The notes: generated by a model not told the origin, from the sequence alone. A DNA stretch of 64,000 bases from Fructilactobacillus cliffordii (GCF_024029355.1 NZ_CP097117.1:248001-312000), one strand, 5' to 3'; counted from the first letter of the stretch, positions 43,801 through 51,668 are shown. Made by a program: numbers and translations.

Positions 43801-43870
43801 AATTGCAAGCTAGCATTCTTTGCCATAATTCATTCTTAAAAATTAATGTTTAAATAAAAAGGAGCAGTTT

Positions 43871-44470
43871 ATGAACAAATCACGTTTAGAGGCCTTTACC
43901 GATGCCATCATTGCCATCATCGTTACCATTATGATTTTAGAGTTAAAAGCGCCAGAAAATCCCCATTTTGTGGCGCTGTTTGAAGAGGCGCCGTACTTCT
44001 TTGCTTACATTGTAAGCGCCCTCTTCATTGCCGTAGCTTGGTATAACCAGCACTACATGTTTATGTTGGCCACCCATATTTCGAAAAAAATTTATTGGCT
44101 CAATAACCTCTGGTTGTTTTCCATGTCATTGATTCCCGTTTCAACAGCCTGGGTTGGTCGTTACATTAATGATCCGGATCCGGAAATTTTTTATCTATTA
44201 GTCTTTGCGTTTTGGAGCTATGCCTATCTTTTCCTAAGTAAGTCAATTGCCGACGAATTGGAAAAGACGGGTGGCTCAGCTGCTAAAGTTAGAAGCATGT
44301 TTATTTATCGTTTCATCGGAAGCGTGTGGTTCCCAGTAATCTTAGTTGTTCTAATCGTCGTGGTTTTTTTCTTCCCTCCTGCTGGCTTGTTCATCGGCTT
44401 CATCGAGGTAATATTGAACGGAATTCGGACTAATGATGACAGTGATAAGTTAGATCAAGCAAGTAATTAA
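43871..44470 (+). CDS. TMEM175-family potassium channel (DUF1211)
   Basis: 199 residues with six hydrophobic segments, a single-repeat bacterial TMEM175. The family motif FSDA..A in helix 1 appears as FTDAIIAIIVTIM (residues 10-22), followed by LELKAPE and the WYNQHYMF segment. Bacterial members assemble as tetramers and conduct K+. The ribosome binding site is AAGGAG. A 42-residue membrane peptide gene follows 41 bases later. Confidence 0.88.
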   Translation: MNKSRLEAFTDAIIAIIVTIMILELKAPENPHFVALFEEAPYFFAYIVSALFIAVAWYNQHYMFMLATHISKKIYWLNNLWLFSMSLIPVSTAWVGRYINDPDPEIFYLLVFAFWSYAYLFLSKSIADELEKTGGSAAKVRSMFIYRFIGSVWFPVILVVLIVVVFFFPPAGLFIGFIEVILNGIRTNDDSDKLDQASN

Positions 44471-44511
44471 TCTTTCAATCAAAAACTTTTAAATTTAATT
44501 AGGTGATATTT

Positions 44512-44640
44512 ATGAATAAGCCAAAATACCATGGAGATACTCCCCTTTTAATTGGATCAATCGTTTTAGGAGTGGTTGCATTACTGGGGATTACTAGATG
44601 GTCCTATACGTATGGCAATCCCAAATTCAACAGAAAATAA
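44512..44640 (+). CDS. Small single-pass membrane protein downstream of TMEM175
   Basis: 42 residues. AGGTGA lies six bases before the ATG. Begins MNKPKYHGDTPLL, then one hydrophobic helix (about residues 12-28), then a polar basic tail ending KFNRK. Same length class and N-terminal motif (KY-x-TPLL-x-S-I) as the gene at 42801; the two look like paralogues. Function unknown. Confidence 0.7.
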   Translation: MNKPKYHGDTPLLIGSIVLGVVALLGITRWSYTYGNPKFNRK

Positions 44641-44713
44641 ACTAATCCATTTAGATGAGTACTTCCAATCGTAAATTTATAAAACGTCTATTTGTGATTG
44701 TTTGTTTCAATAA

Positions 44714-44763
44714 TTAAGCAACCATTTCTCCACTTAGAATGGGAAATTAGTCGCTCAATTTTT
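44714..44763 (+). terminator. Probable terminator after the TMEM175 cluster
   Basis: Imperfect hairpin: GCAACC ATTTCTC with GGGAAAT TAGTCGC, then AATTTTT. Internal mismatches make it less certain. Confidence 0.45.
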
Positions 44764-44800
44764 ATCTCTTCTTTACAAAGATCATTAGACCATGATTAAC

Positions 44801-44844
44801 AAAAAAATCGGCAACTTCATTAAAATTAAAGAAGTTGCCGATTT
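44801..44844 (-). terminator. Terminator of the tRNA operon
   Basis: Minus-strand AAATCGGCAACTTC / GAAGTTGCCGATTT hairpin followed by TTTTT, just after tRNA-Leu(CAA). Confidence 0.93.
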
Positions 44845-44851
44845 AACTTAA

Positions 44852-44936
44852 TGCCGAGAGCGGGGGTCGAACCCGCACGATCGCAATGATCACTGGATTT
44901 TGAGTCCAGCGCGTCTGCCAATTCCGCCATCTCGGC
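44852..44936 (-). tRNA. tRNA-Leu (anticodon CAA)
   Basis: 85 bases, long variable arm. Acceptor GCCGAGA / TCTCGGC, anticodon loop CTCAAAA giving CAA, T stem GCGGG / CCCGC, discriminator A. Last gene of the tRNA operon. Confidence 0.96.
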
Positions 44937-44955
44937 AAAAGATTGATTGAGCCAA

Positions 44956-45026
<71 letters not shown>

Positions 45027-45081
45027 AGAAAAACATTTAAGTTTAAATGCCCTCTTCTTGCAGATGCAAGACAATCAAAAG

Positions 45082-45155
45082 GGCGGTAGGTGGGAATCGA
45101 ACCCACGCGTGTCGGTACCACAAACCGATGTGTTAACCACTTCACCACTACCGCC
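45082..45155 (-). tRNA. tRNA-His (anticodon GTG)
   Basis: 74 bases including an encoded G at position -1 paired with C73, as needed for histidine identity. Anticodon loop TTGTGGT gives GTG; T stem GTGGG / CCCAC. Confidence 0.96.
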
Positions 45156-45168
45156 ATAACATCATAAA

Positions 45169-45239
45169 CAGGGATAGCAGGAATCGAACCCGCATCAGCG
45201 GTTTTGGAGACCGACATACTACCGTTGTACTATATCCCT
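45169..45239 (-). tRNA. tRNA-Trp (anticodon CCA)
   Basis: 71 bases. Acceptor AGGGATA / TATCCCT, anticodon loop CTCCAAA giving CCA, discriminator G, the expected identity base. Confidence 0.96.
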
Positions 45240-45242
45240 ATA

Positions 45243-45328
45243 TGGTGGAGGGGAGTGGATTCGAACCACCGAACCCGAAGGAGCGGATTTACAGTCCGCC
45301 GCGTTTAGCCAGACTTCGCTACCCCTCC
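45243..45328 (-). tRNA. tRNA-Tyr (anticodon GTA)
   Basis: 83-base body plus an encoded 3' CCA, the only tRNA here with it. Acceptor GGAGGGG / CCCCTCC, anticodon loop CTGTAAA giving GTA, long variable arm, discriminator A. Confidence 0.96.
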
Positions 45329-45333
45329 ATAAA

Positions 45334-45406
45334 TGGCGCGGGACAGAATCGAACTGCCGACACACGGAGCTTCAATCCGTTGCTCTACCAACTGAGCTAC
45401 CGAGCC
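45334..45406 (-). tRNA. tRNA-Phe (anticodon GAA), acceptor stem with a U-C mismatch
   Basis: 73 bases. Anticodon loop TTGAAGC gives GAA; D and T arms are normal (GGCAG / CTGTC). The acceptor reads GGCTCGG on the 5' side but CCGCGCC on the 3' side, leaving U4 opposite C69. The usual partner would be A69. Discriminator A. Confidence 0.93.
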
Positions 45407-45463
45407 AAACCATTTATGACATGTTAATAACGCTATTCAATTAATGTTGCATTGCTGCAACAA

Positions 45464-45539
45464 CGGTTCGTACGAGACTCGAACTCGTGATCTCCTGCGT
45501 GACAGGCAGGCGTCTTAAACCGGACTGGACCAACGAACC
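45464..45539 (-). tRNA. tRNA-Asp (anticodon GTC)
   Basis: 76 bases. Acceptor GGTTCGT / ACGAACC, anticodon loop CTGTCAC giving GTC, T stem ACGAG / CTCGT, discriminator G. Confidence 0.95.
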
Positions 45540-45544
45540 AGAAG

Positions 45545-45617
45545 TGGAAGATACAGGGCTCGAACCTGTGACCCTCTGCTTGTAAGGCAGACGCTCTCCC
45601 AACTGAGCTAATCTTCC
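45545..45617 (-). tRNA. tRNA-Val (anticodon TAC)
   Basis: 73 bases. Acceptor GGAAGAT / ATCTTCC, anticodon loop CTTACAA giving TAC, T stem ACAGG / CCTGT, discriminator A. Confidence 0.96.
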
Positions 45618-45625
45618 AAAATGAG

Positions 45626-45697
45626 TGACCCGCACGGGATTCGAACCCATGTTACTGCCGTGAAAGGGCAGTGTCTTAACCACTTGACCAGCGGGTC
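45626..45697 (-). tRNA. tRNA-Glu (anticodon TTC)
   Basis: 72 bases. Acceptor GACCCGC / GCGGGTC, anticodon loop CTTTCAC giving TTC, T stem ATGGG / CCCGT with one GU pair, discriminator A. Confidence 0.95.
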
Positions 45698-45708
45698 ATT
45701 AATGAATA

Positions 45709-45799
45709 CGGAGAGTGAGGGATTCGAACCCTCGAAACAGGCTTTTACCCGTTTACATCATTTCCAATGATGCTCCTTCGGCCTCTCGGACAACTCTCC
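45709..45799 (-). tRNA. tRNA-Ser (anticodon GGA)
   Basis: 91 bases with a long variable arm. Acceptor GGAGAGT / ACTCTCC, anticodon loop TTGGAAA giving GGA, T stem GAGGG / CCCTC, discriminator G. Confidence 0.96.
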
Positions 45800-45805
45800 A
45801 TAATA

Positions 45806-45878
45806 CTCCGACAGGCGGGCTCGAACCGTCGACAACCTGATTAACAGTCAGGTGCTCTACCAACTGAGCTATGTCGGA
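45806..45878 (-). tRNA. tRNA-Asn (anticodon GTT), T stem with an A-C mismatch
   Basis: 73 bases. Acceptor TCCGACA / TGTCGGA, anticodon loop CTGTTAA giving GTT, discriminator G. The T stem is GACGG / CCGCC, leaving A50 opposite C64. First gene of the tRNA operon (Asn-Ser-Glu-Val-Asp-Phe-Tyr-Trp-His-Cys-Leu), whose order resembles the large Bacillus tRNA clusters with several members missing. Confidence 0.94.
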
Positions 45879-45899
45879 ATAATTATCTTAGGATTACAA

Positions 45900-45939
45900 G
45901 ACAACTATAATATAATATCATAAATTTGTCTTAGTTGTC
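45900..45939. repeat. Inverted repeat framing the tRNA operon promoter
   Basis: GACAACTA (45900-45907) and TAGTTGTC (45932-45939), eight perfect bases with a 24-base gap, overlapping the -35 and lying just past the -10. Confidence 0.6.
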
Positions 45940-45941
45940 AA
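45912..45941 (-). promoter_or_regulatory. Promoter of the tRNA operon
   Basis: Minus strand TTGACA, 18 bases, TATTAT, about 33 bases before tRNA-Asn. The spacer is very AT-rich. Confidence 0.82.
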
Positions 45942-46117
45942 TCAATTCTTTGTTCAAAGCAATCAAAAAACTAGCTCTCAACAACATAAATTATCTTATC
46001 AAGAATGCACGTAGCAGTCAACACTTTTTTTATATTAAAATATCCTTAATTCGATTTTTTCATCTAATTTATTTGCTAGAATAAAGTAAGACAACTTTTT
46101 AGAAATGGAGTTTAAGC

Positions 46118-46759
46118 ATGCATTTTTTAATCGACTTTTTTTTACATATCGATAAACATCTGATTTATTTAGTGAACGTCTTTGGTAATTGGACCTATCT
46201 AATTTTATTCCTCATCATCTTTGTGGAAACCGGAGCGGTGATTCTTCCCTTCTTGCCAGGTGATTCACTCTTGTTTGCGGCGGCAGCCCTTGCTGCTAAC
46301 CCCCAATATGGTTTAAACATTTGGATTTTTGTATTCTCCTTCCTAATAGCTTCTATTTTAGGTGATTCACTAAACTTTATGATTGGTCGTAAGGTGGGCA
46401 TGGGAATCACAAAAAACCGCTTTTTCGGTCGATTCATTAAGGAAAAAGATTTACAACGCGCTCGTTCCTTCTTTGATAAATACGGGGCGGTTGCAATCTT
46501 CATTGCCCGTTTTATTCCCATCGTTAGAACCTTTGCCCCCTTCGTTGCTGCTAGCAGTGACTACAGTTACCAAAAATTTATTAAGTACAACTTGGCGGCT
46601 TGTTTAGCCTGGGTCATCCTCTGTTGCGGGGGCGGCTACTTCTTTGGAAACATCCCCTTCGTCCAAGAACACTTCTCTTTAGTAGTTATTTCCATCATCG
46701 GAATATCATTAATCCCAGCTGTGGTTGGGATTTTAAAGGAACGTTATTCAGCTAAATAA
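46118..46759 (+). CDS. DedA/SNARE-associated family membrane protein
   Basis: 213 residues. DedA marks: PFLPGDSLLFAAAALA (about residue 44), ILGDSLNFMIGRKVG and FIARFIPIVRTFAPFVA with the conserved Arg/Pro. Membrane-embedded proteins of this family act as undecaprenyl phosphate or phospholipid flippases/transporters in several bacteria; which substrate is used here is not evident. GGAG lies seven bases before the ATG. An extended -10 TGCTAGAAT lies upstream. Confidence 0.92.
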   Translation: MHFLIDFFLHIDKHLIYLVNVFGNWTYLILFLIIFVETGAVILPFLPGDSLLFAAAALAANPQYGLNIWIFVFSFLIASILGDSLNFMIGRKVGMGITKNRFFGRFIKEKDLQRARSFFDKYGAVAIFIARFIPIVRTFAPFVAASSDYSYQKFIKYNLAACLAWVILCCGGGYFFGNIPFVQEHFSLVVISIIGISLIPAVVGILKERYSAK

Positions 46760-46765
46760 GTAAGT

Positions 46766-46802
46766 AAAGGCAGGTTCTTTTTCTAAGAACCTGCCTTTTT
46801 TA
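46766..46802. terminator. Bidirectional terminator overlapping a coding end
   Basis: AAAGGCAGGTTCTT / AAGAACCTGCCTTT stem. The minus-strand gene at 46783 stops inside the loop, so its last four codons (Lys-Ala-Gly-Ser) lie in one arm of the hairpin. Confidence 0.92.
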
Positions 46803-47427
46803 GTTGGTGATAGGCAACAATCCGTAATATTAACAATGCAACTAAAAATGTGACTGCGATTAATCCAAATACGGCTGCAAAGTATTGGTCTGGTAACACA
46901 TTAATAATCGGGTCTACCCGTGGATTAAAAATCCAATTCTGATTCCGAAAAACCAGGCGATGAAAATAAATAAAGCAATCTTGAAAATCAACTAGGAGAA
47001 GCCCAGCTACCACAATTAAACCAACGATGGTTATGTTCAAAAGCCCTTCTAGCCGCCAAATTTGCTGATTAAGTTGTTGCTTAAAAATCGCCCAGCCTAG
47101 CCATCCAGTGAGCAAAATAAAGCCTAATTCAATTTTTTCAACTAACCCCTTCACGTCTCGAAAATGGGATTGAGCCGCTGGAGATAACTGATAGACCTGT
47201 AAGTGCATCGATTGCTTCCAGGGTAATTGGATGTATGCAATCATCTGGTTCAGATTCCGTTGTAACGTGACAACGGAAACGTGGAAGTGCTGGTCTAAAT
47301 TCAGTTGTAAGACACAAAGATGGTATACCCACCCGGAATTAATTCCCACGATGATCGCAAAACCAAGGAGCCACGCTAGTAATAAACAATACGAAAGCAG
47401 CAACCGCCCATCAAATTTGCCAATCAT
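46783..47427 (-). CDS. TIGR01906/DUF1461 family integral membrane protein
   Basis: 214 residues from the ATG at 47427; five hydrophobic segments. The C-terminal half contains the family block FHRLVFRNQNWIFNPR and PIINVLPDQYF. The N-terminal extracellular loop lies between helices 1 and 2. Function unknown. It overlaps the end of yutF by 17 bases, a conserved pairing in lactobacilli. The ribosome binding site is weak, so translation is probably coupled. Confidence 0.87.
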   Translation of the reverse strand: MIGKFDGRLLLSYCLLLAWLLGFAIIVGINSGWVYHLCVLQLNLDQHFHVSVVTLQRNLNQMIAYIQLPWKQSMHLQVYQLSPAAQSHFRDVKGLVEKIELGFILLTGWLGWAIFKQQLNQQIWRLEGLLNITIVGLIVVAGLLLVDFQDCFIYFHRLVFRNQNWIFNPRVDPIINVLPDQYFAAVFGLIAVTFLVALLILRIVAYHQLKKAGS

Positions 47428-48190
47428 CAAAACTCTCAATTTCGTGGGTTGGTTTGTGCTCTTCTTGTTGAACTTGCTCTCGCTTCGAAACCCCAGTGTA
47501 AACCAATATAGTATCGATTCCCGCTTTCATCCCAGCTTTAATGTCTGTTTGATAATTGTCTCCTACCATCACTACTTGATCTGCAGGCAATTGCAATAAT
47601 TTAATTGCATTTTTAATAATCAAATCGTTGGGCTTGCCAATTAAAACCGGATCCACTTGAGTGGCATATCGCAATAATTCAATAATCGAACCAGCGCCCG
47701 GTAACTTACCCCGTTCCGTTGGAATCAATGTATCAGCATTCGTCCCAATGAAGCGCGCCCCCTTTTGAATGGCAAGCGCTGCTTGAGCGACCTTTTCATA
47801 GGTTAAATCATAATCTAGCGCGGCCACCACGTAGGCCGGATCATTAGCAAAAACATCAAAACCGGCCTGACTAATTAAACTCTTTAAATCTGGTTCGCCA
47901 ATTACATTGGCCGTCAGTGGTAAGCCTCGCTGCTCGGCATCGTTCTGTAAATATTCAGCCGTTGCCATCCCCGCGGTATAAACATTAGCTTCTTGCACAT
48001 AAATGTCATGATTATGTGCCAAGTTAGCGACTACCTCCGCCGGCTTTTTCGTAGTGTTGTTCGTTACAAACAGAAAAGGAATCTTATTTTCCTGCAGGCG
48101 AGCAATAAACCGCTGAGCTGCGGGAATTTGTGTTTTTCCTTGGTAAACCGTTCCGTCTAAATCAATTAGGTAACCTCGATACTGGGCCAT
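47411..48190 (-). CDS. yutF: HAD-IIA family sugar-phosphate phosphatase (NagD/YutF type)
   Basis: 259 residues. HAD motif I is LIDLDGTVYQG (about residue 8), motif II FVTNNTTK, motif III GKPNDLIIKNA and motif IV MVGDNYQTDI; a C2-type cap lies between. Members remove phosphate from small phosphometabolites. It starts two bases after yutD, as in Bacillus. Confidence 0.92.
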   Translation of the reverse strand: MAQYRGYLIDLDGTVYQGKTQIPAAQRFIARLQENKIPFLFVTNNTTKKPAEVVANLAHNHDIYVQEANVYTAGMATAEYLQNDAEQRGLPLTANVIGEPDLKSLISQAGFDVFANDPAYVVAALDYDLTYEKVAQAALAIQKGARFIGTNADTLIPTERGKLPGAGSIIELLRYATQVDPVLIGKPNDLIIKNAIKLLQLPADQVVMVGDNYQTDIKAGMKAGIDTILVYTGVSKREQVQQEEHKPTHEIESFDDWQI

Positions 48191-48192
48191 CG

Positions 48193-48729
48193 TTAATCCT
48201 CACTTCTTTGTCGAATGGTAAATTGCCGCTTCCGCCGGTGCTTTCCCGTCTGAAACGATTTAGGTGGTCGCGACTGATTCCGCGTTCGATTCGGTCGCTT
48301 TCTTTTATTGTGTTTATCTTTGGGACGCTGGTTCGCTTGAAAACTAGTTTTTCCACCCCCAGGTCGTACGACTGGATCCAGATTTTTAATGATGAAATAA
48401 TTTGTCCCCAGATTAGCGACTTCCAACAAATAGTCCTGAATCGTGCGGTATCGTAAGTCTTCACTGACGTTTCGATCATCCCGGTAAAAACCAGTTAATC
48501 GCAGCTGTCCGTACCCCCAATCCCCCACAATATAATCGTAATGAGTAAAAATGGGGTTAAAGCGGTTGCTAAATTCACCGAGGTCAAAAGCATCCCGCAC
48601 GTTCATTTCAATCGAATAGATATGTCCATTAATGTTTAAGGTTGTCTCGTCGACCCGCTGAATTTCGGCATATGGAGTTCTCTCTGCCTTACGTTGCTCA
48701 ATTAAATCTTCAATCTGACTATGATCCAT
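48193..48729 (-). CDS. yutD: YutD family protein (DUF1027) with a long basic tail
   Basis: 178 residues. Residues about 1-110 form the DUF1027 fold with the block FTHYDYIVGDWGYGQLRLTG. The last 60 residues are an unstructured, Arg/Lys-rich tail (KHNKRKRPNRTRNQSR, KHRRKRQF) not typical of a small enzyme and suggesting nucleic acid or ribosome binding; that is inference. Overlaps yunD by 11 bases. Confidence 0.88.
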   Translation of the reverse strand: MDHSQIEDLIEQRKAERTPYAEIQRVDETTLNINGHIYSIEMNVRDAFDLGEFSNRFNPIFTHYDYIVGDWGYGQLRLTGFYRDDRNVSEDLRYRTIQDYLLEVANLGTNYFIIKNLDPVVRPGGGKTSFQANQRPKDKHNKRKRPNRTRNQSRPPKSFQTGKHRRKRQFTIRQRSED

Positions 48730-50113
48730 GTTGCTCTCCTTGAATCGGATAATGGCGACTCAAATAATCAGCCAAAACCGTTTTTAAAGTTTTATCAAAA
48801 TAAATGGTATTCTCACCCACTAAATCAATGGTCGGGAAAAAGGGAATAAATTGATAGTGATCTAACAAGCCAATCTCATACCGTTTTTGGGGTTCCACCA
48901 GTTCATCGTGCCACAACAACTGTCCCTGATCATTAAAATGCAATCCAGCAGCGACTAAGCGGCCAAACTGGCTTCCTCGAAAGCCCATTCCCTTTTGGGG
49001 AAAGGCAATCAAGAAGTTGCGATTCTTTTGCATTTCTTTCATCAACCGCCAGAGATCATATCCCCATAATTTGGTTTTCATGACGTGAATATTATGCGGT
49101 AAAATCCGTTGAATTTGTTCCATGTTAACAATGCCAGCTGGTAAGTCATGTAAAAACAGCCCAGTATTCAAGACGGCTGCCTTAACTCCTAAACTTTCTT
49201 CTACCGCTCGTAAACCTAACTGCACCAGCGAATTATCGTCTACAAACGATGTTTGAAAAGCGTGGGGTAATTCCGCCACCAGTTGGTTAGCTAAGAGGTC
49301 ACGACCTCGTTTCCGCCATTGTTCAACTTGCATTTGCTCGTCTGAATCAGTGGATAACGGTGAAATTGGGATCACCCGAGCTGTTTGATCTTGAATCCGG
49401 TGGTTTTCCACCGTAAACGTAATTTCACCCACATAGTGTCCCCATTTTTCCGCCGCGGTCAACAAAGTGTGATGACGCAGTTCTCCGTGTGGTAAAAGGT
49501 GATGCGTGTGCCCGCCAACTAAAATGGAAATTTCAGGAAACTGGTCCGCAATCTGCCGATCCTGATTGATGCCCAAATGGGATAACAAAATTAGAATATC
49601 ATATTGCCCCTGCCACCGTTTTAAACAATTGGTGATTGTGGGTAAAACCGGTTGGGCAATCCAATCCATAAAACGGAAAGTAGGATATGGAAAGGTTAGC
49701 CCCATGAACCGCACCCGGGTCTGATCCGGCAGCTTGTAATCTACAAATGGTTGGGTCCACGTCGGAACCTGGCCGGTCGTTGCATCTAACACATTGTCTA
49801 ATACAATTGGGAAGTTTGCCTGGTCATATAAATGACTAAGTTCTTCGTGCGAAGTGGTCAATGCTTCGTTATTGCCAATTGTGGCCGCATGGTAATGAAT
49901 TTGATTTAAAAATTCAATGTTTGCTTGACCCCCAGTTGCATCCGTGAGCGGTTCAAACCGGTCGATGGCATCCCCATCGTCAACACGAAAAACGGTGTAA
50001 CCCGCTCGCTCTAATTCTTGGGTTCGCATTTTAATTAACTGAATAATCTGAGGGAAATTTTCAAAATGCGAGTGTAAATCGTTCGTGTGTAAAATGGCAA
50101 CTTTTGTTTTCAC
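48719..50113 (-). CDS. yunD: Cytosolic 5'-nucleotidase-like metallophosphoesterase YunD
   Basis: 464 residues, no signal peptide. N-terminal calcineurin-like domain with ILHTNDLHSHFE, DDGDAID, IGNNEAL and VGGHTHHLL, then a 5'-nucleotidase C-terminal domain. YunD of B. subtilis has the same size and lacks an export signal. Substrate is probably a nucleotide or nucleotide sugar. First gene of the yunD-yutD-yutF-DUF1461 operon. Confidence 0.9.
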   Translation of the reverse strand: MKTKVAILHTNDLHSHFENFPQIIQLIKMRTQELERAGYTVFRVDDGDAIDRFEPLTDATGGQANIEFLNQIHYHAATIGNNEALTTSHEELSHLYDQANFPIVLDNVLDATTGQVPTWTQPFVDYKLPDQTRVRFMGLTFPYPTFRFMDWIAQPVLPTITNCLKRWQGQYDILILLSHLGINQDRQIADQFPEISILVGGHTHHLLPHGELRHHTLLTAAEKWGHYVGEITFTVENHRIQDQTARVIPISPLSTDSDEQMQVEQWRKRGRDLLANQLVAELPHAFQTSFVDDNSLVQLGLRAVEESLGVKAAVLNTGLFLHDLPAGIVNMEQIQRILPHNIHVMKTKLWGYDLWRLMKEMQKNRNFLIAFPQKGMGFRGSQFGRLVAAGLHFNDQGQLLWHDELVEPQKRYEIGLLDHYQFIPFFPTIDLVGENTIYFDKTLKTVLADYLSRHYPIQGEQHGS

Positions 50114-50181
50114 GTTTTTACCTCTAATCGTTGAAGTTCAGTCTGAATCCATTCTACCATTGATAGCTAACTCTTTTGTAA

Positions 50182-50219
50182 CAAAAAACCGCCTGCCTCA
50201 TCCGAGACAAAGCGGTTCT
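50182..50219 (-). terminator. Terminator of the amino-acid permease gene
   Basis: Minus-strand AACCGC / GCGGTT outer stem with an imperfect inner stem and a following TTTTTT. Confidence 0.75.
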
Positions 50220-50230
50220 TTGGAAAATAA

Positions 50231-51598
50231 TTAAGCGACTCTCGTCCGATAAGCTTCGAACAGGTACAAACCAATTAACCAAACGACGGAACCAATTAAG
50301 GCAATCAGAGTTTGAGTTTGGAAAAGTAAGATAACTGCCACAAAAATCATAAAGAAAATGGTAAAGAAGTCCGCAAACGGAAAGAACGGCATTTTAAAAG
50401 TTAACTTGCTGGTTGCTTCTGGGCTTAGTTGCTTCCGGTAACGATAATGAGCTACTACAATCAAAGACCAAATAAATAAGAAACAAGTCGTAGCCACACT
50501 AGAAATGAATTCAAATACTCCGCTGGGCACAATAATATCGAGAATAACCGATAATCCAATCATTACCGTAGAGAAAAAAATAGCATTGGTTGGTAAACCA
50601 CGATGTGACAACTTTCCTAATTGCTTTCCGAGTTTATTGTCTGATTTTTGCGTAAGCGAATATAACATCCGTCCTGTAGTAAAAATAGCACTGTTACAAG
50701 ATGAAGCAGCGGCCGTTAACACTACGAAGTTAATGATGGCAGCGGCTGGACGAATCCCTAATCCTTGAAAGACCTGCACAAACGGACTTGATGATGGAGA
50801 AATGTATTGCCATGGGAAAATACACATTAATGCCAACAATGATCCAACGTAAAAGAGGATGATCCGAATCGGCACATCATTAATACATTTAGGAATAATC
50901 TTTTGTGGGTCCTTGGTTTCTGAAGCGGTCATTCCAATCATTTCAATTCCCACGAAACTGAAAACCACCATTTGGAACGATAAAAAGAAACCACTTAATC
51001 CGTGCGGGAAGAAACTGCCGTTCGTTAGGTTAGAAACCGAAGCATAACCAACCGGAGTCTTGTAGTGAATGGCTACTAATACGACTCCCGTTAAAATTAG
51101 CAGTAAAATGGCGACTACCTTAATAATGGCAAACCAGAATTCGGTTTCTCCAAAGGCAGATACGGTAATAGAATTCATCAAGAATAGAATTACTAGTAGG
51201 AACAATCCGGTTACCCAGATTGGAAGTTTCGGGTACCAAAACTGCATGTACAAACCGGCAGCCGTTACTTCGGCCATCGCAATCGTAATCCAACAGACTA
51301 AATAGGTCCAGCCGGCTACAAATCCTGTTTTGGGGCCTAAATATTTTTCAATAAAATCAATAAAGGAAACACTCCGTGTGTTAGATAACAGCAGCTCCCC
51401 TAGGGCCCGCATCAAAAAGAAACATGCGATTCCCGCAATTAGATAGGCCAAAATTAAAGATGGCCCCGCGAGATGAATGGACTTGCCGGCCCCCAAAAAT
51501 AGCCCGGTTCCGATGGTTCCCCCTAAGGCAATTAATTGCACATGGCGACTTTTTAATCCCCGGTTCATCTCTGGGGTAGCTTCATTATCTTTACTCAC
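50231..51598 (-). CDS. Amino-acid permease (APC superfamily, AAT family)
   Basis: About 455 residues, twelve transmembrane segments. The AAT signature LKSRHVQLIALGGTIGTG lies just after a short polar N-terminus. Proton-coupled amino-acid symporter; the substrate cannot be told from sequence. An ATG three codons upstream touches AAAGG directly, so the GTG at 51598 with nine-base spacing is the better start. Monocistronic. Confidence 0.9.
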   Translation of the reverse strand: MSKDNEATPEMNRGLKSRHVQLIALGGTIGTGLFLGAGKSIHLAGPSLILAYLIAGIACFFLMRALGELLLSNTRSVSFIDFIEKYLGPKTGFVAGWTYLVCWITIAMAEVTAAGLYMQFWYPKLPIWVTGLFLLVILFLMNSITVSAFGETEFWFAIIKVVAILLLILTGVVLVAIHYKTPVGYASVSNLTNGSFFPHGLSGFFLSFQMVVFSFVGIEMIGMTASETKDPQKIIPKCINDVPIRIILFYVGSLLALMCIFPWQYISPSSSPFVQVFQGLGIRPAAAIINFVVLTAAASSCNSAIFTTGRMLYSLTQKSDNKLGKQLGKLSHRGLPTNAIFFSTVMIGLSVILDIIVPSGVFEFISSVATTCFLFIWSLIVVAHYRYRKQLSPEATSKLTFKMPFFPFADFFTIFFMIFVAVILLFQTQTLIALIGSVVWLIGLYLFEAYRTRVA

Positions 51599-51639
51599 GA
51601 CTGACATCCTTTCGTCTAGTGAAAATCTTAATCAACTCG

Positions 51640-51668
51640 ATTATACCCAATTCTTGAACATCTGTCTA
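51640..51668 (-). promoter_or_regulatory. Promoter of the amino-acid permease gene
   Basis: Minus strand TAGACA, 17 bases, TATAAT. Confidence 0.85.

Noticed and set aside
44654..44716. 20-codon ATG frame after the small TMEM175-linked gene
   Set aside because: No ribosome binding site and no resemblance to the neighbouring small membrane proteins.
48130..48479. Open frames of about 105 codons opposite and out of frame with yutD/yutF
   Set aside because: They overlap conserved coding sequence and have no initiation signals; caused by the Arg/Lys-rich tail composition of yutD.
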